Shown here one piece after another: positions 20,761 through 32,938 of a DNA stretch of 64,000 bases. Made by a program: the position numbers and the translations under genes. The notes below the pieces were generated by a model, which was not told the origin of the DNA, did no database searches, and worked only from the letters and a program-made list of their open reading frames with translations. The DNA is from Acytostelium subglobosum LB1. Its lineage: Eukaryota > Evosea > Eumycetozoa > Acytosteliales > Acytosteliaceae. Location: positions 254,253 through 318,252 of the forward strand of contig NW_012236507.1 in NCBI RefSeq assembly GCF_000787575.1, read 5' to 3'. The first letter of the stretch is position 1; every line of letters starts with the position of its first letter.

Positions 20761-23700
20761 ATGAATAAATTATTCATACCTATATTATTAGTTTTATTAC
20801 TCAACAAATTCTGTTTATGGTAAGTAATCAATCAAACACCGGATTAATCCGAGGAAAAAAAAACACAAATATTAATATAAATTTTTAAACAAAAATAAAG
20901 GACAAACTCCTTGTGGTCCAATGCTCAACAAATTTGTATCCCGTTGCCCACCACTGGTACAACCGCAACTGCGACATCTGCCACTGCCACCACTACTGTA
21001 TCCACTCAATCAACTGTTGCCTCGAGTACTGTAGCCTCCACTACAATCTCTACTCAATCAACTGTTGCTAGTACCGTGGCTTCAACTGTGTCCCAGGCTA
21101 CTGCTACCACCACGGCCACCACTACTTCTGCCACGGCCACCACTACTGTGTCAACTCAGTCGACTGTTGCATCTACTGTTTCCCAGGCGACTGCTACCAT
21201 GGCCACTGCCTCTACTGTTGTGACTACTACTGCCTCCACCACGGTGACTACAACCTCACCTGCGTCTACCATCACTCAGACGACTACTGCCACTACAACA
21301 GTGTCGAGTACCGCCACAGCCACCGGTCCAGTAACATCAACAGTAGCCTCAACAACTGTGACCACCACCGCTTCGACCACCTCGCCCGCGTCAACAATTA
21401 CTCAGACCACCACTGTAACCACCACTGCTACTACCACCTCAACTCCACCATCAACTACCGCCACTACCACTGTCTCAACCACAGCCTCAACAACTTCACC
21501 AGCCTCCACCATCACTCAGACCACCACAGTGACCACCACTGCAACCTCCTCACTGTCAACTACCGTCACCACAACAGTGTCCACTCAGTCAACGGTTGCC
21601 TCGACCACTTCCACCACTGGAGGACGTCCACCAACCACCACTACCGGACAGCCAACTTCGACAACAGTGTCCACTCAATCAACTATTGCAACAACAACTA
21701 CAACACCAGTATCAACCACCGGAACACCATTATTCTCCATCGAGGGTAATTTGTGGCTGGACAATTCCAACACCGGTATTCTTAGCACCGCCCCAGGTGA
21801 TTCAGTCAAGGATATCAAGGTCCAGTTGTTGGACTCCCAGAACAATCCGATCAAGACTTTGCCAAGTGTCAATGATGGCAAGTATAAGTTTGATGGTTTG
21901 GCCGCTGGCCAATACTGTATCCAAGCCAGTGACAACAAAGGTTAACTTCAAGTCAATTCCAAGAAGGGTGACAATGTCTTCAACAATGGTACCTTCTGCT
22001 TCAAGGTTGGTCCAAGCATCAAGAAAGCCAACGCCTGTATGTATCATCGGTCCTCCGTCAATATGATCACTCATTAACCAATCACAAAGCATTCTACAAG
22101 TCACCATCATACTCAATCAAGGGATATGTTTGGAGAGATAATGCCAACACTGGTATCCTCAGTCTTTTACCCAGTGACGTTGCCTCTAATATCAAGCTTG
22201 AGTTACAGGATGCCAATGGCAAGGTGATCAAAGCTCTTACTGCCACCGGTAACTACTCATTTGACGGTCTCAATGCTGGCAAGTACTGTATCGTTGCCAG
22301 TGACACAGCTGGAAAGCTATTCCCCAACCCCAAGAAGGGAGCCAACAAGTTTGACCATGGCAAGCTCTGTGTCACTGTTGGTCCAAATGCCGTGAGCCAA
22401 GATTGCTGTAAGTACATCAATCAATCGAATCATTCCGATCACTTCTCATTCATTCTATCATTTATATATAGCCTTTAATGCACCCCCTCTCTTCTCTGTC
22501 GCCGGTAACCTCTGGTTGGATAATGCCAACACTGGTATCCTCAGCACTGCACCAGGTGACTCTGTCAAGGACATCCAGGTTGACCTCACTGATGTCAACA
22601 AGAATGTGATCAAGTCCATCCAAAGGCAAGCAGCTCCTACAAGTTTGACAACCTCCCAGCTGGAAGCTACTGTGTGATTGCACGTGACACCGCTGGCAAG
22701 CTCCAAGGCAATGCCAAGAAGGGTGCCAACTCATTCAACAACGGAACCTATTGTTTTAAGGTCGGTCCAAGCATCACCAACGCACACTGTTCATTCTACA
22801 AAGAGCCATCATTCTCCATCAAGGGTTTCAACTGGCTCGACAACATCAACACTGGTATCATCAGCATCCCAGACAAGGTCAACAACATCAAGATGGTGCT
22901 CCAGGATGGTCAGGGCCAGGTAGTCCAATCAATCACTGCCAGTGGCAACTTCTCATTCGTTGGACTCAAGGCTGGCAAGTACTGTATCTTGGCCAGTGAC
23001 CCATCCGGAAAGTTGGTCCCCAACCCCAACAAGGGCGCCAACAAATTTGACAGTGGAAAGATCTGTGTCACACTCGGACCCGATTCAATCAACAATGACT
23101 GCTGTAAGTACTCCCTCACTCACTCGATCAATCATTCATACTTTCATTCATTGACAAACAACCTCACACACATAATAGCATGGGCAACACCACAAACATT
23201 CTCCGTTGCTGGTAACCTCTGGTTGGATAATGCCAACACTGGTATCCTCAGCACTGCACCAGGTGACTCTGTCAAGGACATCCAAGTGGATCTCACCGAT
23301 GCCAACAAGAAAGTGATCAAGTCCATTCCAAAGGCAAGCAGCACCTACAAGTTTGACGGCTTGGCAGCAGGCGACTACTGTGTCGTTGCACGTGATACCG
23401 CTGGAAAGCTCCAAGGCAATGCCAAGAAGGGTGCCAACTCATTCAACAATGGAACCTACTGTTTCAAGGTCGGTCCAAGCATCACCAACGCACACTGTTC
23501 ATTCTACAATGAGCCATCGTTTGCCATCAAGGGTTTCAATTGGCTCGACAACATCAACACTGGTATCATCAGCATTCCAGACAAGGTCAACAACATCAAG
23601 ATGGATTTGCAGGATGACCAAGGCAAACTACTCCAATCAATCACTGCCAGTGGCAACTTCTCATTCGTTGGACTCAAGGCTGGCAAGTACTGTATCGTTG

Positions 23701-26235
23701 CCAGTGACCCATCTGGCAAGTTGGTGCCCAACCCCAAGAAGGGAGCCAACAAGTTCGACAGTGGAAAGATCTGTGTCACCCTCGGACCCGATTCAATCAA
23801 CAATGATTGCTGTAAGTACACACTCACTGACTCGTTCAAATGATCAAACATACTCACTCATTCACCTTGGCCATCACATAGCTTGGGCTACTCCAGCCAA
23901 GCCCTCGATTAAGGGATACATCTGGAAGGATGATGGAAACACTGGTATCTTGAGTCTTGCCCCAGGTGATAAGGTCAGCGGAATCAAGGTTGAGCTGCAG
24001 GACGATGCAGGAAAGGTGCTCAAGACACTTGATAATGTCAGTGGCAACTACACATTCGGAGACCTCAACCCAGGCAAGTATTGTGTCGTTGTCAGCGACC
24101 CATCCGGCAACAATGCACCCAACCCCATCAAGGGAGACAACAAGTTTGACAATGGCAAGATGTGCACAACTGTTGACACCAAGGACATCATAAGCCAAGA
24201 TGCATGTAAGTACTCAAGGCTGAACAATCAATCAATCAATCAATCAATCATACTCACTCACATTGAACATCATCACAGCATTCGCCTCAGTATTCTCAAT
24301 CAATGGATTCTTCTGGAGAGACAATTCAAACACTGGCATCATCAGTCTTGCTGACAAGGTCGACGGCATAAAGGTTGTGTTGCAGGATGAGAGTGGCCAG
24401 GTGCTCAAGACTCTGGATAGTGTGAGCGGCAACTACTCATTCACTGGACTTCGCCGTGGCAAATACTGCATGGTCGCCTCCGATCCATCTGGCAAACTTG
24501 ATGTCAACCCTGCCAAGGGAGACAACAAGTTTGACAATGGCAAGCTCTGTGTCACCCTCGGACCCAACGCCATCAAACAAGACGGCTGTAAGTACCTCAA
24601 CCGATATCGATCACTCATGATCACCTATTGACCATCATTCCCATTCAATCAGCCTTCACTGGTGGTCGTGAGATCAGAGGATTCCTTTGGCTTGATAATA
24701 CCAATACTGGCATCATCAGTATCCCAGACAAGGTCAGCGGCATCAAGGTTGAATTGCAGGACAGCACTGGACAGGTTATCAGAACTTTGACTGATGCCTC
24801 TGGCAACTACACCTTCACTGTCGTGCCCAAGGGCCAGTTCTGCATCGTGATCAGCGATCCATCCGGCAAGTTGGTGCCCAACCCCATCAAGGGAGCCAAC
24901 AAGTTTGACAACGGAAAGTTCTGCTCCACCATGGCCAACGTTGACATCACCAGTATCGACGCCTGTAAGTCAATCACTCGTTCATTCATACATTCAATCA
25001 ATCAATCACTCACTCATTCAATCATTCAATCAATCCATCTAGCATTTGCCACTGCTCACAAGGTCAGTGGATTTGTTTGGATTGATAATGCCAACACTGG
25101 CATCCTCAGTCTCACAGACCCAGCTCAGAGCATGAAGGTTGAGTTGCAGAATGATGCTGGAAAGGTCCTCCAGACGCTCCCAAGTGTCTCTGGTAACTAC
25201 TCGTTCTCTGGAGTAGTCGATGGCAAGTACTGTGTCGTCATCACCGACCCATCAGCCAAGATGGTGCCCAACCCTAAGAAGGACGCCAACAAGTTCGATG
25301 GCGGAAAGTACTGTTTCACCGTCGCCGGCTCAGACATCACAAGTGCAGACAGCTGTAAGTAACCTTATACCTGCACACATTCCCACATAGACATGGCCAT
25401 GATCATAAAACTAACCGCGTTCGCTCTCATAATAATAGCTTGGGTTGCAACACCACCAGCTCCAACTGATGCCCTCAAGGGATTCCTCTGGATTGACAAT
25501 GCCAACACTGGCATCCTCAGTCTTACAGACCCAGCTCAGAACGTGAAGGTTGAGTTGCAGGATGATGCTGGAAAGGTAATTCAGACACTCCCAACTGTCT
25601 CTGGTAACTACACTTTCAACAAGGTCAATGCCGGAAAGTACTGTGTTGTGGCAACTGACCCATCGGGCAACCTGGTCAATGCCGTCAAGGGTGCCAACAA
25701 GTTTGACAAAGGAAAGTACTGCTTTACTGTTGCCGCCGGAGTTGATACCCTCAACGCTGATGGATGTAAGTTGTCCAGCTCCACCATCATTCAATCTTCT
25801 GATTCTGACTTGTATTCAAACCATCAATCACATCATAGCATTCTACAAACCACAATCGATTGAAGGCAAACTCTGGCTTGACAACCAGAATACTGGTATT
25901 CTCAGCGCAACTGATGTGGTCTCGGGCATCACAATTGAGCTCAGGGATAATGCTGATAAGGTGCTTCAGACATTGACCGGTCAGAACGGACAGTACAAGT
26001 TCTCCAACCTCAACAGTGGCAGCTACTGTGTTGTTGTCAGCGACCCTGCCAACAAGGTTAAGCCCAACCCCAAGAAGGGAGACAACCTGTTTGACAGTGG
26101 AAAGTACTGCATTGCAATTCCACCCAGTGTTACCAATGCTCATGCATGTAAGTACTCATTCATAATATGTATGATTTTCAAACATGCTAACAAACATTAT
26201 CATTTTTCCAAATCATAGCCTTTGCCACAGTCTAA
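20761..26235 (+). CDS. Secreted mucin-like protein with 12 SdrD_B/Cna-B-like modules (colossin-like), two apparent lesions
   Basis: Twelve exons: 20761-20819, 20901-22036, 22090-22407, 22472-23103, 23179-23811, 23882-24205, 24279-24587, 24653-24964, 25043-25354, 25439-25765, 25839-26147 and 26219-26235. Exon 1 encodes a signal peptide (MNKLFIPILLVLLLNKFC). A Thr/Ser-rich mucin-like segment of about 270 residues follows, likely heavily O-glycosylated. Then come 12 modules of about 100 residues, each with the pattern G-x2-W-x-D-x2-NTGI-x-S, I-x-V-x-L-x-D, SGNY-x-F, GKYC-x-V-x-SDPSGK and KGANKFD-x-GK-x-C, a bacterial-surface-like prealbumin fold also known from Dictyostelium colossins. The last exon adds FATV. 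All internal introns are phase 1. An in-frame TAA sits at 21943-21945, where the other modules have Lys, and one base is missing near 22620; the total is 4688 coding bases, one short of a multiple of three. Either these are draft errors or the gene is decaying. No membrane anchor is seen. Confidence 0.8.
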
Positions 26236-27199
26236 GTCCTCATCACTCATTCTCAAACATCATTCAATAATGGATCAACTTTTACCAAATAACTATCAAT
26301 AAATCAATCTCAACATAATAATATTACTCAAATCAATATGTCATTAATGGATCGATCTTATTGTTAATCGTTATGTGTATTGTTCTGAAGACTATTTCGG
26401 AAAGGTCAATGATGACCTGACGACTCCAAGTTTACAATCCGATACCTTTACTCATTTTTATAAGAATCATTAAAACCCCGGTCTGGTTGAACAAATATCT
26501 CTTAAGATATAAACAAGACACAGCACGCCATTCTCTGACATTCTTTACCCTTTATTCCTTATTCTCCACCAGACTACTATATAATTCTCCAACTTGTTGC
26601 TCTGCAGATATTCAATCAAATCAATAATATTCGAAACCATGGTTTTCTAGATCTATAAATATATCTAAGATTGTTATAATCATGATCATGGCTCTACCCA
26701 GGTTGGTCCAATTCGGTCGTCTTTTTTATCAGAATGCGCCCACCTAACCCTGCAACCACACACGTTTCGATCTGCGCGTGTGCATTCGAATGTGTAAAAC
26801 CCCCCTTTTCCTGACACCTCCCAAGCTCACACACACACTCACGCACAATCGATTGATTCAAAGGTGGGTGTGATCCATCCAACATCCATTTATCTGTCGA
26901 TTGTATAAACACATTACTTGACACTCTGGTATAGTAGGGGACATGGTTCCGAAATGGTTAATCCATTTTAACCACACTCCCCATCCTCAATCCAATTAAT
27001 ACAAATATGAATGAATGATGTTGAGTTGAGGGACATGTGTAATTTTAAGTTGAGTTGTTATTTACATCTAAGTAATTAAACATATATATACTACTTATAA
27101 CTTATTATTATTATTACTATTATTATATGTATAAAATTATAAATTATTATTACTATTAATTAATTGATTAATTTAATTATTAATTATTATTTATTTAGA
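26236..27199. other. Intergenic region upstream of ncfA
   Basis: About 960 bases. It includes a 12-base palindrome AAACCATGGTTT near 26636, a GC/CA-rich patch (26740-26850) and a very AT-rich proximal promoter (27070-27199). A short GGTC/GACC hairpin near 26404 is too small to call an RNA. No coding frame was seen. Confidence 0.45.
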
Positions 27200-28735
27200 A
27201 TGTTAAAACAAAAGATAATTAAATGGAATGGATCATTGGATACTTATAAGAGTGGAGATGTGTTGACAGCTATACAGATGTTAAAGACAATTGATGCCAC
27301 GTCCAAAGTTGAATATGACTTGGGAATTATGTGTATGAAGATAGATAAGATTGAAGAGGCAATTGGACATTTCATATTGGCAACGCGCTACGACCCCTTC
27401 CTCGCAATTGGTTACTTCATGCGTGGAGTATGTCATTATATTCTTGGAAATAATAATCATTCAATTGTCGACTATGACGAATCCATCTCTCGTCTGCGTG
27501 GTCATGAGTTCATAGACTATTCACAAATTGGATTGAATTACCGATTGCTACTCACAGAGATATTGTTCAACAAGTCATTGTCACTTGGCTCTGCTGGTGC
27601 ATCAGTGGCGACGATGGCGTCCAAGTGCAAGGTGATGCCAGCGGACACAACGTACAAAGAACAACTGGCATTGTTGGTTCAATGCAAGATGCCTGGAGTG
27701 AGGATGCCCTCCCTCGAGCTATTATTCAAACCCCCCAACGTCTCTGACAAGCCACCTCCAATCCCCGAACAACTCCCACCTGTATTTATGTATTCGACAA
27801 CCACTTCGACATCCCCAAGAGCTCAATCTCCTTCGTCATCGACTCCAACATCCCCTCGAGCAATGTCTCCGACACCAACTACTAGCTCCCCTCCATACAC
27901 CTTGCGCAATCCATCCAATTCATCATCTCCCGATACTTCCCGATCACCTCAGAACACCCAACCTCAAAGAGAGCGTGCCACTTCACCAGTTACTATCATC
28001 AACAAACCCCCTCCACCACCTCCAATGCTCATCAAGAAGTTGCCATCACGTCCATTCAGTATGCTCAACAAGGAGGTGCTCACAACAATGAGATGTTACT
28101 ATCAAGATAGGAGAATGATACAAATACCAGTGGAGTGCACAATGCATGTGTTGAGATCAAAGATCGAAGCAAAGTTTGGACCTGGCATTGTCAGTGGAGG
28201 TGGCTTCACCATTCGATGTCGCGACCCATCATCCTATGAGATGTTCGAGCTCCAGACACAAGAGGATCTTGACTGGATCCGTGAGAATGGCATCAATGAC
28301 CTATTCATCAATCGTCCTGGCGAGACCAACATGTTCGAGTCATCCTACGAAGACTACAATGTCATGTCTCCCGAGGAAGACAGACGGGCAAACACTCTCA
28401 CTCCAACTCCTTCGCCAAGGACACCTACTACACCTACTTCAACTTCACCGATATCACCAAGACAATTAATGTCACAGTTGTCCAAGTCAGCTCAGATCAA
28501 TCCAAGTCCTCCAATTGTTACCCCAATGCGTCATCGCGGACAGACTGCTCCATCCCAAAAGACACCACCTCCACCACTACCACGTAAACCATCGATGGTT
28601 TCAAACTCAACCAGTGGCACCTCCTCCTCCTCCTCTTCATCGTCACCAATCAAACTTTGTCAATCACCATCAGGTGAACGATTCTATCTCAATACACAAA
28701 CAGGGGAGGTATCATGGTCACCTCCTCCAGTATAA
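27200..28735 (+). CDS. ncfA: p67phox homologue, NADPH oxidase activator (NcfA)
   Basis: A single-exon protein of 511 residues. The N-terminal 140 residues are the p67phox TPR region (opening KIIKWNGSLDTYKSGDVLTA, then EYDLGIMCMKIDKIEEAIGHF, YFMRGVCHYILGN and FNKSLSLGSAG), which binds Rac. A long Pro/Ser/Thr-rich linker follows, then a PB1 domain (about 290-370, starting TMRCYYQDRRMIQIPVECTM, with the acidic ending FELQTQEDLDWI) and a second Pro-rich segment. The extreme C-terminus (GERFYLNTQTGEVSWSPPP) is the second half of a WW domain; the usual first Trp is not seen. Mammalian p67phox carries SH3 domains around PB1; none is visible here. The expected role is cytosolic activation of the membrane NADPH oxidase to make superoxide. 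ATG 27200 is chosen because it opens the TPR. Confidence 0.88.
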   Translation: MLKQKIIKWNGSLDTYKSGDVLTAIQMLKTIDATSKVEYDLGIMCMKIDKIEEAIGHFILATRYDPFLAIGYFMRGVCHYILGNNNHSIVDYDESISRLRGHEFIDYSQIGLNYRLLLTEILFNKSLSLGSAGASVATMASKCKVMPADTTYKEQLALLVQCKMPGVRMPSLELLFKPPNVSDKPPPIPEQLPPVFMYSTTTSTSPRAQSPSSSTPTSPRAMSPTPTTSSPPYTLRNPSNSSSPDTSRSPQNTQPQRERATSPVTIINKPPPPPPMLIKKLPSRPFSMLNKEVLTTMRCYYQDRRMIQIPVECTMHVLRSKIEAKFGPGIVSGGGFTIRCRDPSSYEMFELQTQEDLDWIRENGINDLFINRPGETNMFESSYEDYNVMSPEEDRRANTLTPTPSPRTPTTPTSTSPISPRQLMSQLSKSAQINPSPPIVTPMRHRGQTAPSQKTPPPPLPRKPSMVSNSTSGTSSSSSSSSPIKLCQSPSGERFYLNTQTGEVSWSPPPV

Positions 28736-29557
28736 CATCATCATCATCATTATTATTATTTTTATTATTATCTCTATTTAATTTATTATTATTACTATTT
28801 GAATAATTATTTATGGAAACTTCAATTACTAAATTGGTGACGGGTCACCGGAGATTTCAAATCAAATTTTTAGGATAGTTATTTGTTTTTGATTGAGCGA
28901 AAGACCTGTTTTGGGCACATACACACCAATAAAAGTTGAGTGATTGGGCCGATGATTGGGGCTGGTGTGGTTGGGGTTTAGGCCCACCATCTGATATGAT
29001 TGGTGTGCTGATGGATGGTCTAGGTAGGTCTCTAAACACACTTGAGAAAGGGGTAAGGCAGTGAGTGTACAGTGGGTGACTGAGCGTCTGAAGAGGTATT
29101 TGTGTGTGAGTTAGTGTATGATCAAGTATCATTGTCTAACTATTCCATTCCCATCACCATCATAATAATAATAATAATAATAATAATCAAACATCAATTC
29201 ATTCATTCTGATACCCTTATTAATATTATTATTTAATTATAACTTATATTTATATTATTTTTATTATTGATTGACAACAACCTGTTTTGGTTTTTTCAGA
29301 TCGAGGCTTTGACTTGTCCTCCATTTGTTTGTCTTTCTTCCTCCTTCTTGGGGTTTGCCACCCTCTACAACTCTTATTCATTCAAAGTATCTTATATATT
29401 TAAAACAAATACATATACAAATATAGATACATACTGTACTTCTCAAGATAATAATTATTAATTGTTGTTTTAAATAATTAATATATATTATATATTGATT
29501 GGTTGACGACGATAATAATAATTCTAATAATAATAATAATTCAATCATATCATAAAG
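28736..29557. other. Intergenic region before the JmjC-like gene
   Basis: About 820 bases, with ATT/AAT triplet runs (28740-28800 and 29162-29188) and an AT-rich promoter. A 91-codon open frame on the minus strand (28857-29132) has Thr/His/Ser-biased low-complexity composition, and I do not support it as a gene. Confidence 0.5.
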
Positions 29558-32500
29558 ATGAGTCAATATCCTCTTAAAGTAATACGTCAACCTATACATC
29601 AATCAATAATAGATTTCCAACAATCATTAGAGACACAAAAGAAGAAGCAACATCAACATCAACATCAACAACAGAACCAGCATCAACAAATGATTGATCA
29701 ACAACAACAACTGATTGAGCAACAGACGCAACAACAACAACAACAACAACAACAACTGATGCAACAGCAAAAGCAACAACATCAGATGCAGCAACAGCAA
29801 CCCCAACATCAGCAACAGCAACCCCAACAACAGGTGCAACACAAATCATTATATCAATATCAAAAACATATTCTACAACAACAACAACTTCAGCAGCATC
29901 AGCAGCAGCAGCAGCAGCAACAACAGTTGCCACAGTTGCCACAATCACAGTCACAGCCACAGCCACAGCAACAACAACAACAGTTATCACAGCAACAACT
30001 TAAATACCAACAAATGCAACTGATTAGGCAACAACAACAACAACTTCAGCAACAACACCAGCAGCAACAACAACAACAACAGCACCAGTCACAGCCACAG
30101 CAGCAGCAAGAGCTTCCCAGCATTGATTGGAGGCTCACTGGTAATCATTCATCATTATGGTTGCCTGAGCCCGAGTCCAGCTTTGTGAGGAAGACAAACT
30201 CCAGCCCGCCAACAGTCCAGTCGCCCACACAGTTCTTCTCCGCCTCGATGATGGGTGCTCCTCATTCCGGTTCATCATCGCCTATACAACAGATGTTTGG
30301 ATACCAAAACCAAGCCCAAGCCCAAGGCCAGGTCCAGGCCCAGGTCCAGCCTCAGCCTCAGACTCAGCCTCAGGCCTCTCCCCATCAATACCACAACAAT
30401 CAACATCATAATGGATCATCCTCAGCCACAAGCAGTCCTCATCAATACTCACATCAACAACTACAACAGCAGCAGCAGCAGCTGAAACAAGTTCGCAAGG
30501 CTCCACATGTCTCTGAACTGCTTACTCGTGAGATCATTGACATGGACCATCGCCCTGTGTCTCCGCCCTTGCCTGATCACCATCGCCCTGCGTCTCCACC
30601 TTCTCCCACAACGCCCAAGCACCATCGTCCTATCTCCCCACTCTTGCCCGAATATCAGCGTCCAGTGTCACCTCTGCACCATCATCTTGTATCACCACCA
30701 CAAACACCCGACCAACAACTGAAGCGACAACAACAACTTGTCCAACAACAACTACTTCAACAAAAGCGACAACAACTGCTCCAACAGCAAGAGCAACTCC
30801 TCCAGCAGCAAGAGCAGCAGGAGCAACTCCATCAACTCCATCGTCAACAACAAAATGATGAGCGATTCGGTATAAGAAGCATCACCAATGCCAACCCTCC
30901 ACATTCACCACGACAACAACAGCAACACCAACATCCACATCCTTATCGACCACCACAACAACAACAACAAGTCCAGCGTCAACAACATCAGCCTCAGCAA
31001 CAGCAGCCCCAGCCCCAGCAACAACAAAAACCAAGACATCAACACCAGGAACAACAACAACAACAACAACATCAACAACCAAAACATGTAGAACAGCATC
31101 AACAACCAAAGAATCAAAGCACTAAAGAGATGGACCAGACATCAATGGACCTCCAACTACCAGCCCCAGTGACGGCCGCATCAATCGCAGCCAATGGACT
31201 GAACCTCAATGACCTTATCAAGAACTATGAGACCAAGTACAAGCCAATGAGGAAGCTTGGCATGAGCGGCAACAATCCAGTCAATCTCATGATGCTTGGT
31301 GGCGGTGGTGGCTCAAGGGCCTCCGAGGCACTGGCAGTGACTGGCTCAGCAGCATCATCCGCATATCATGCCACACACAGCATCGGGGACTCCAACGAGA
31401 GCAGTCCAACAACAGAGATCTTCATCACAATGGAGCACTTTGCACATTTGGACCATCCCTCGTACACAACGATACCAATCGCGACACAGATGTACTCGTG
31501 CCCTGTCTGGGGCTGTCCCAAGCTGTTCCAAAAGTTCAAGGACATCGAGGTGCATTGCATGCAAGTGCATCCGGCCAGCGCGGCCAACCCTCTCGAGCAG
31601 CGTGGCGTCGACATTGTCGCGCTCTCCGAGCTGTCCGACGCCACGGCGCTCAATCACCACTCGGCCGGCTCGATACCGGTGCTCATCTCGGGTCTGCCCA
31701 AGTCGTGGCGCACATCAGAGCTGTCTATCGACAGTCTGTTACAACACTATGGCACCAACAGGACCATGTGGAACATTGTCGATGAAGATGGAGTCAATTG
31801 TCAATGGGTTGGCGACTTTAAGAAGTTCTTCGATACCACTTCCAGACAAAGACGTAACAGCTGTATTGTCAAGATGAGCCTCGACCTTCCCTCCAAATGG
31901 GATCCATTACCAACAACCAAGACCAACTATCTAAGTCTATTCACACATGTAGGTTAAGTTGTTGTCCGTCGGATATAGACCTGCACTAACCTAACTCACT
32001 CACAGGACCAATACACACAGTCATACCTCTTTGTTGCAGGCTCTGGCTCTGTTATATCACTTCATCGACAGTTTACAGACCTGACAATCACTACAATTCA
32101 AGGATTGATGAGGGTATGTTTGATCATTCTTTCATTCAATCAATCAGATACTAACTTGATGATGAACAAACACACAGGTTATAATGTTCCCTCCAAACAA
32201 GATGATGGACATTGGCAAATATAACAAGGACTTCTTGATCAAGGAGAATAGCAAGAGTAGTTTTATATACTTTGATCATCAACTCACTGAAGATGACTTG
32301 GACCTTATCTCAAAGTTTGGTGGACGCATTGTATTCCTCAAGAAGGAAGAGAGTCTTTTTGTCCCCGCCGGCTGGTACTTCCAAACAACAGTCCTCGACG
32401 ATGGTACGTAATAGATTGATTTATTGAATGTGTGGATGGATTGATGGATGCTAACAATAACACACGTAATCCAGAGTGTATATTTGTACATGGCCAATGT

Positions 32501-32938
32501 TTGAATCAGAACAACTTGGAGTTCTTCTTGCAGAACTTGCGAAGGAGATCATTTGGAGACAGTCTGACAATCGAGGATCTGATCAAGAATATCATCACAG
32601 ACTACATGGCACGAGCCAGTGGCCTTTGTGTACAACGCCGACCAAAGGTATCGGGCGTCTCTGGTCTACTGGGCTCGTCGGCAGCCGCAGTGGCAACGCG
32701 TCAGTGGAACAACTTCCAGTGTCCCTTGGACAAGATGTCCATCTTCCAGCAGGTGACGATCATCATGAGAGAATGTTTCACACTGATATCTGCCTACTAT
32801 CTCGTTACACAATCGATGCGCGTTGAAGACAAGATCAAACTGGAACAACATCAACTCGTAGAAGGACTCAAAAAGTCAACTAACGAGTTGAACTACTCAC
32901 TACTCTCTTTATCCAGCTCAGGTCGTATGTCTGGATAA
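29558..32938 (+). CDS. Gln-rich protein with C2H2 finger and a degenerate JmjC-like domain
   Basis: Four exons, 29558-31948, 32006-32113, 32178-32403 and 32475-32938, give 1062 residues. The first 530 residues are dominated by Gln, His and Pro runs. A C2H2 finger lies near 648-671 (CPVWGCPKLFQKFKDIEVHC then MQVH). A cupin/JmjC-like region follows (about 700-930): the ISGLPKSW entry strand, QSYLFVAGSGSVISLHRQ, VIMFPPNK and FVPAGWYFQT. JmjC oxygenases bind Fe(II) through HxD...H. Here the first motif is H-R-Q (817-819) and the later His of the usual GW-x-H is Phe (about 901), so two of three metal ligands are missing and the domain is probably non-catalytic. A roughly 160-residue helical C-terminus follows. 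A nuclear or chromatin role is inferred only from the finger and fold. Confidence 0.8.

Noticed and set aside
20911-26218. Bacterial adhesin acquired by recent transfer
   Set aside because: The module resembles bacterial SdrD_B/Cna-B, but introns, codon use and known dictyostelid colossins point to an old resident family.
28857-29132. 91-codon minus-strand ORF
   Set aside because: Thr/His/Ser/Leu low complexity in a spacer, no splice or codon-bias support.
29592-30100. Leu/Val-rich membrane proteins antisense to Gln runs
   Set aside because: Mirror translations of CAA/CAG repeats on the opposite strand; artefacts of the Gln-rich exon.
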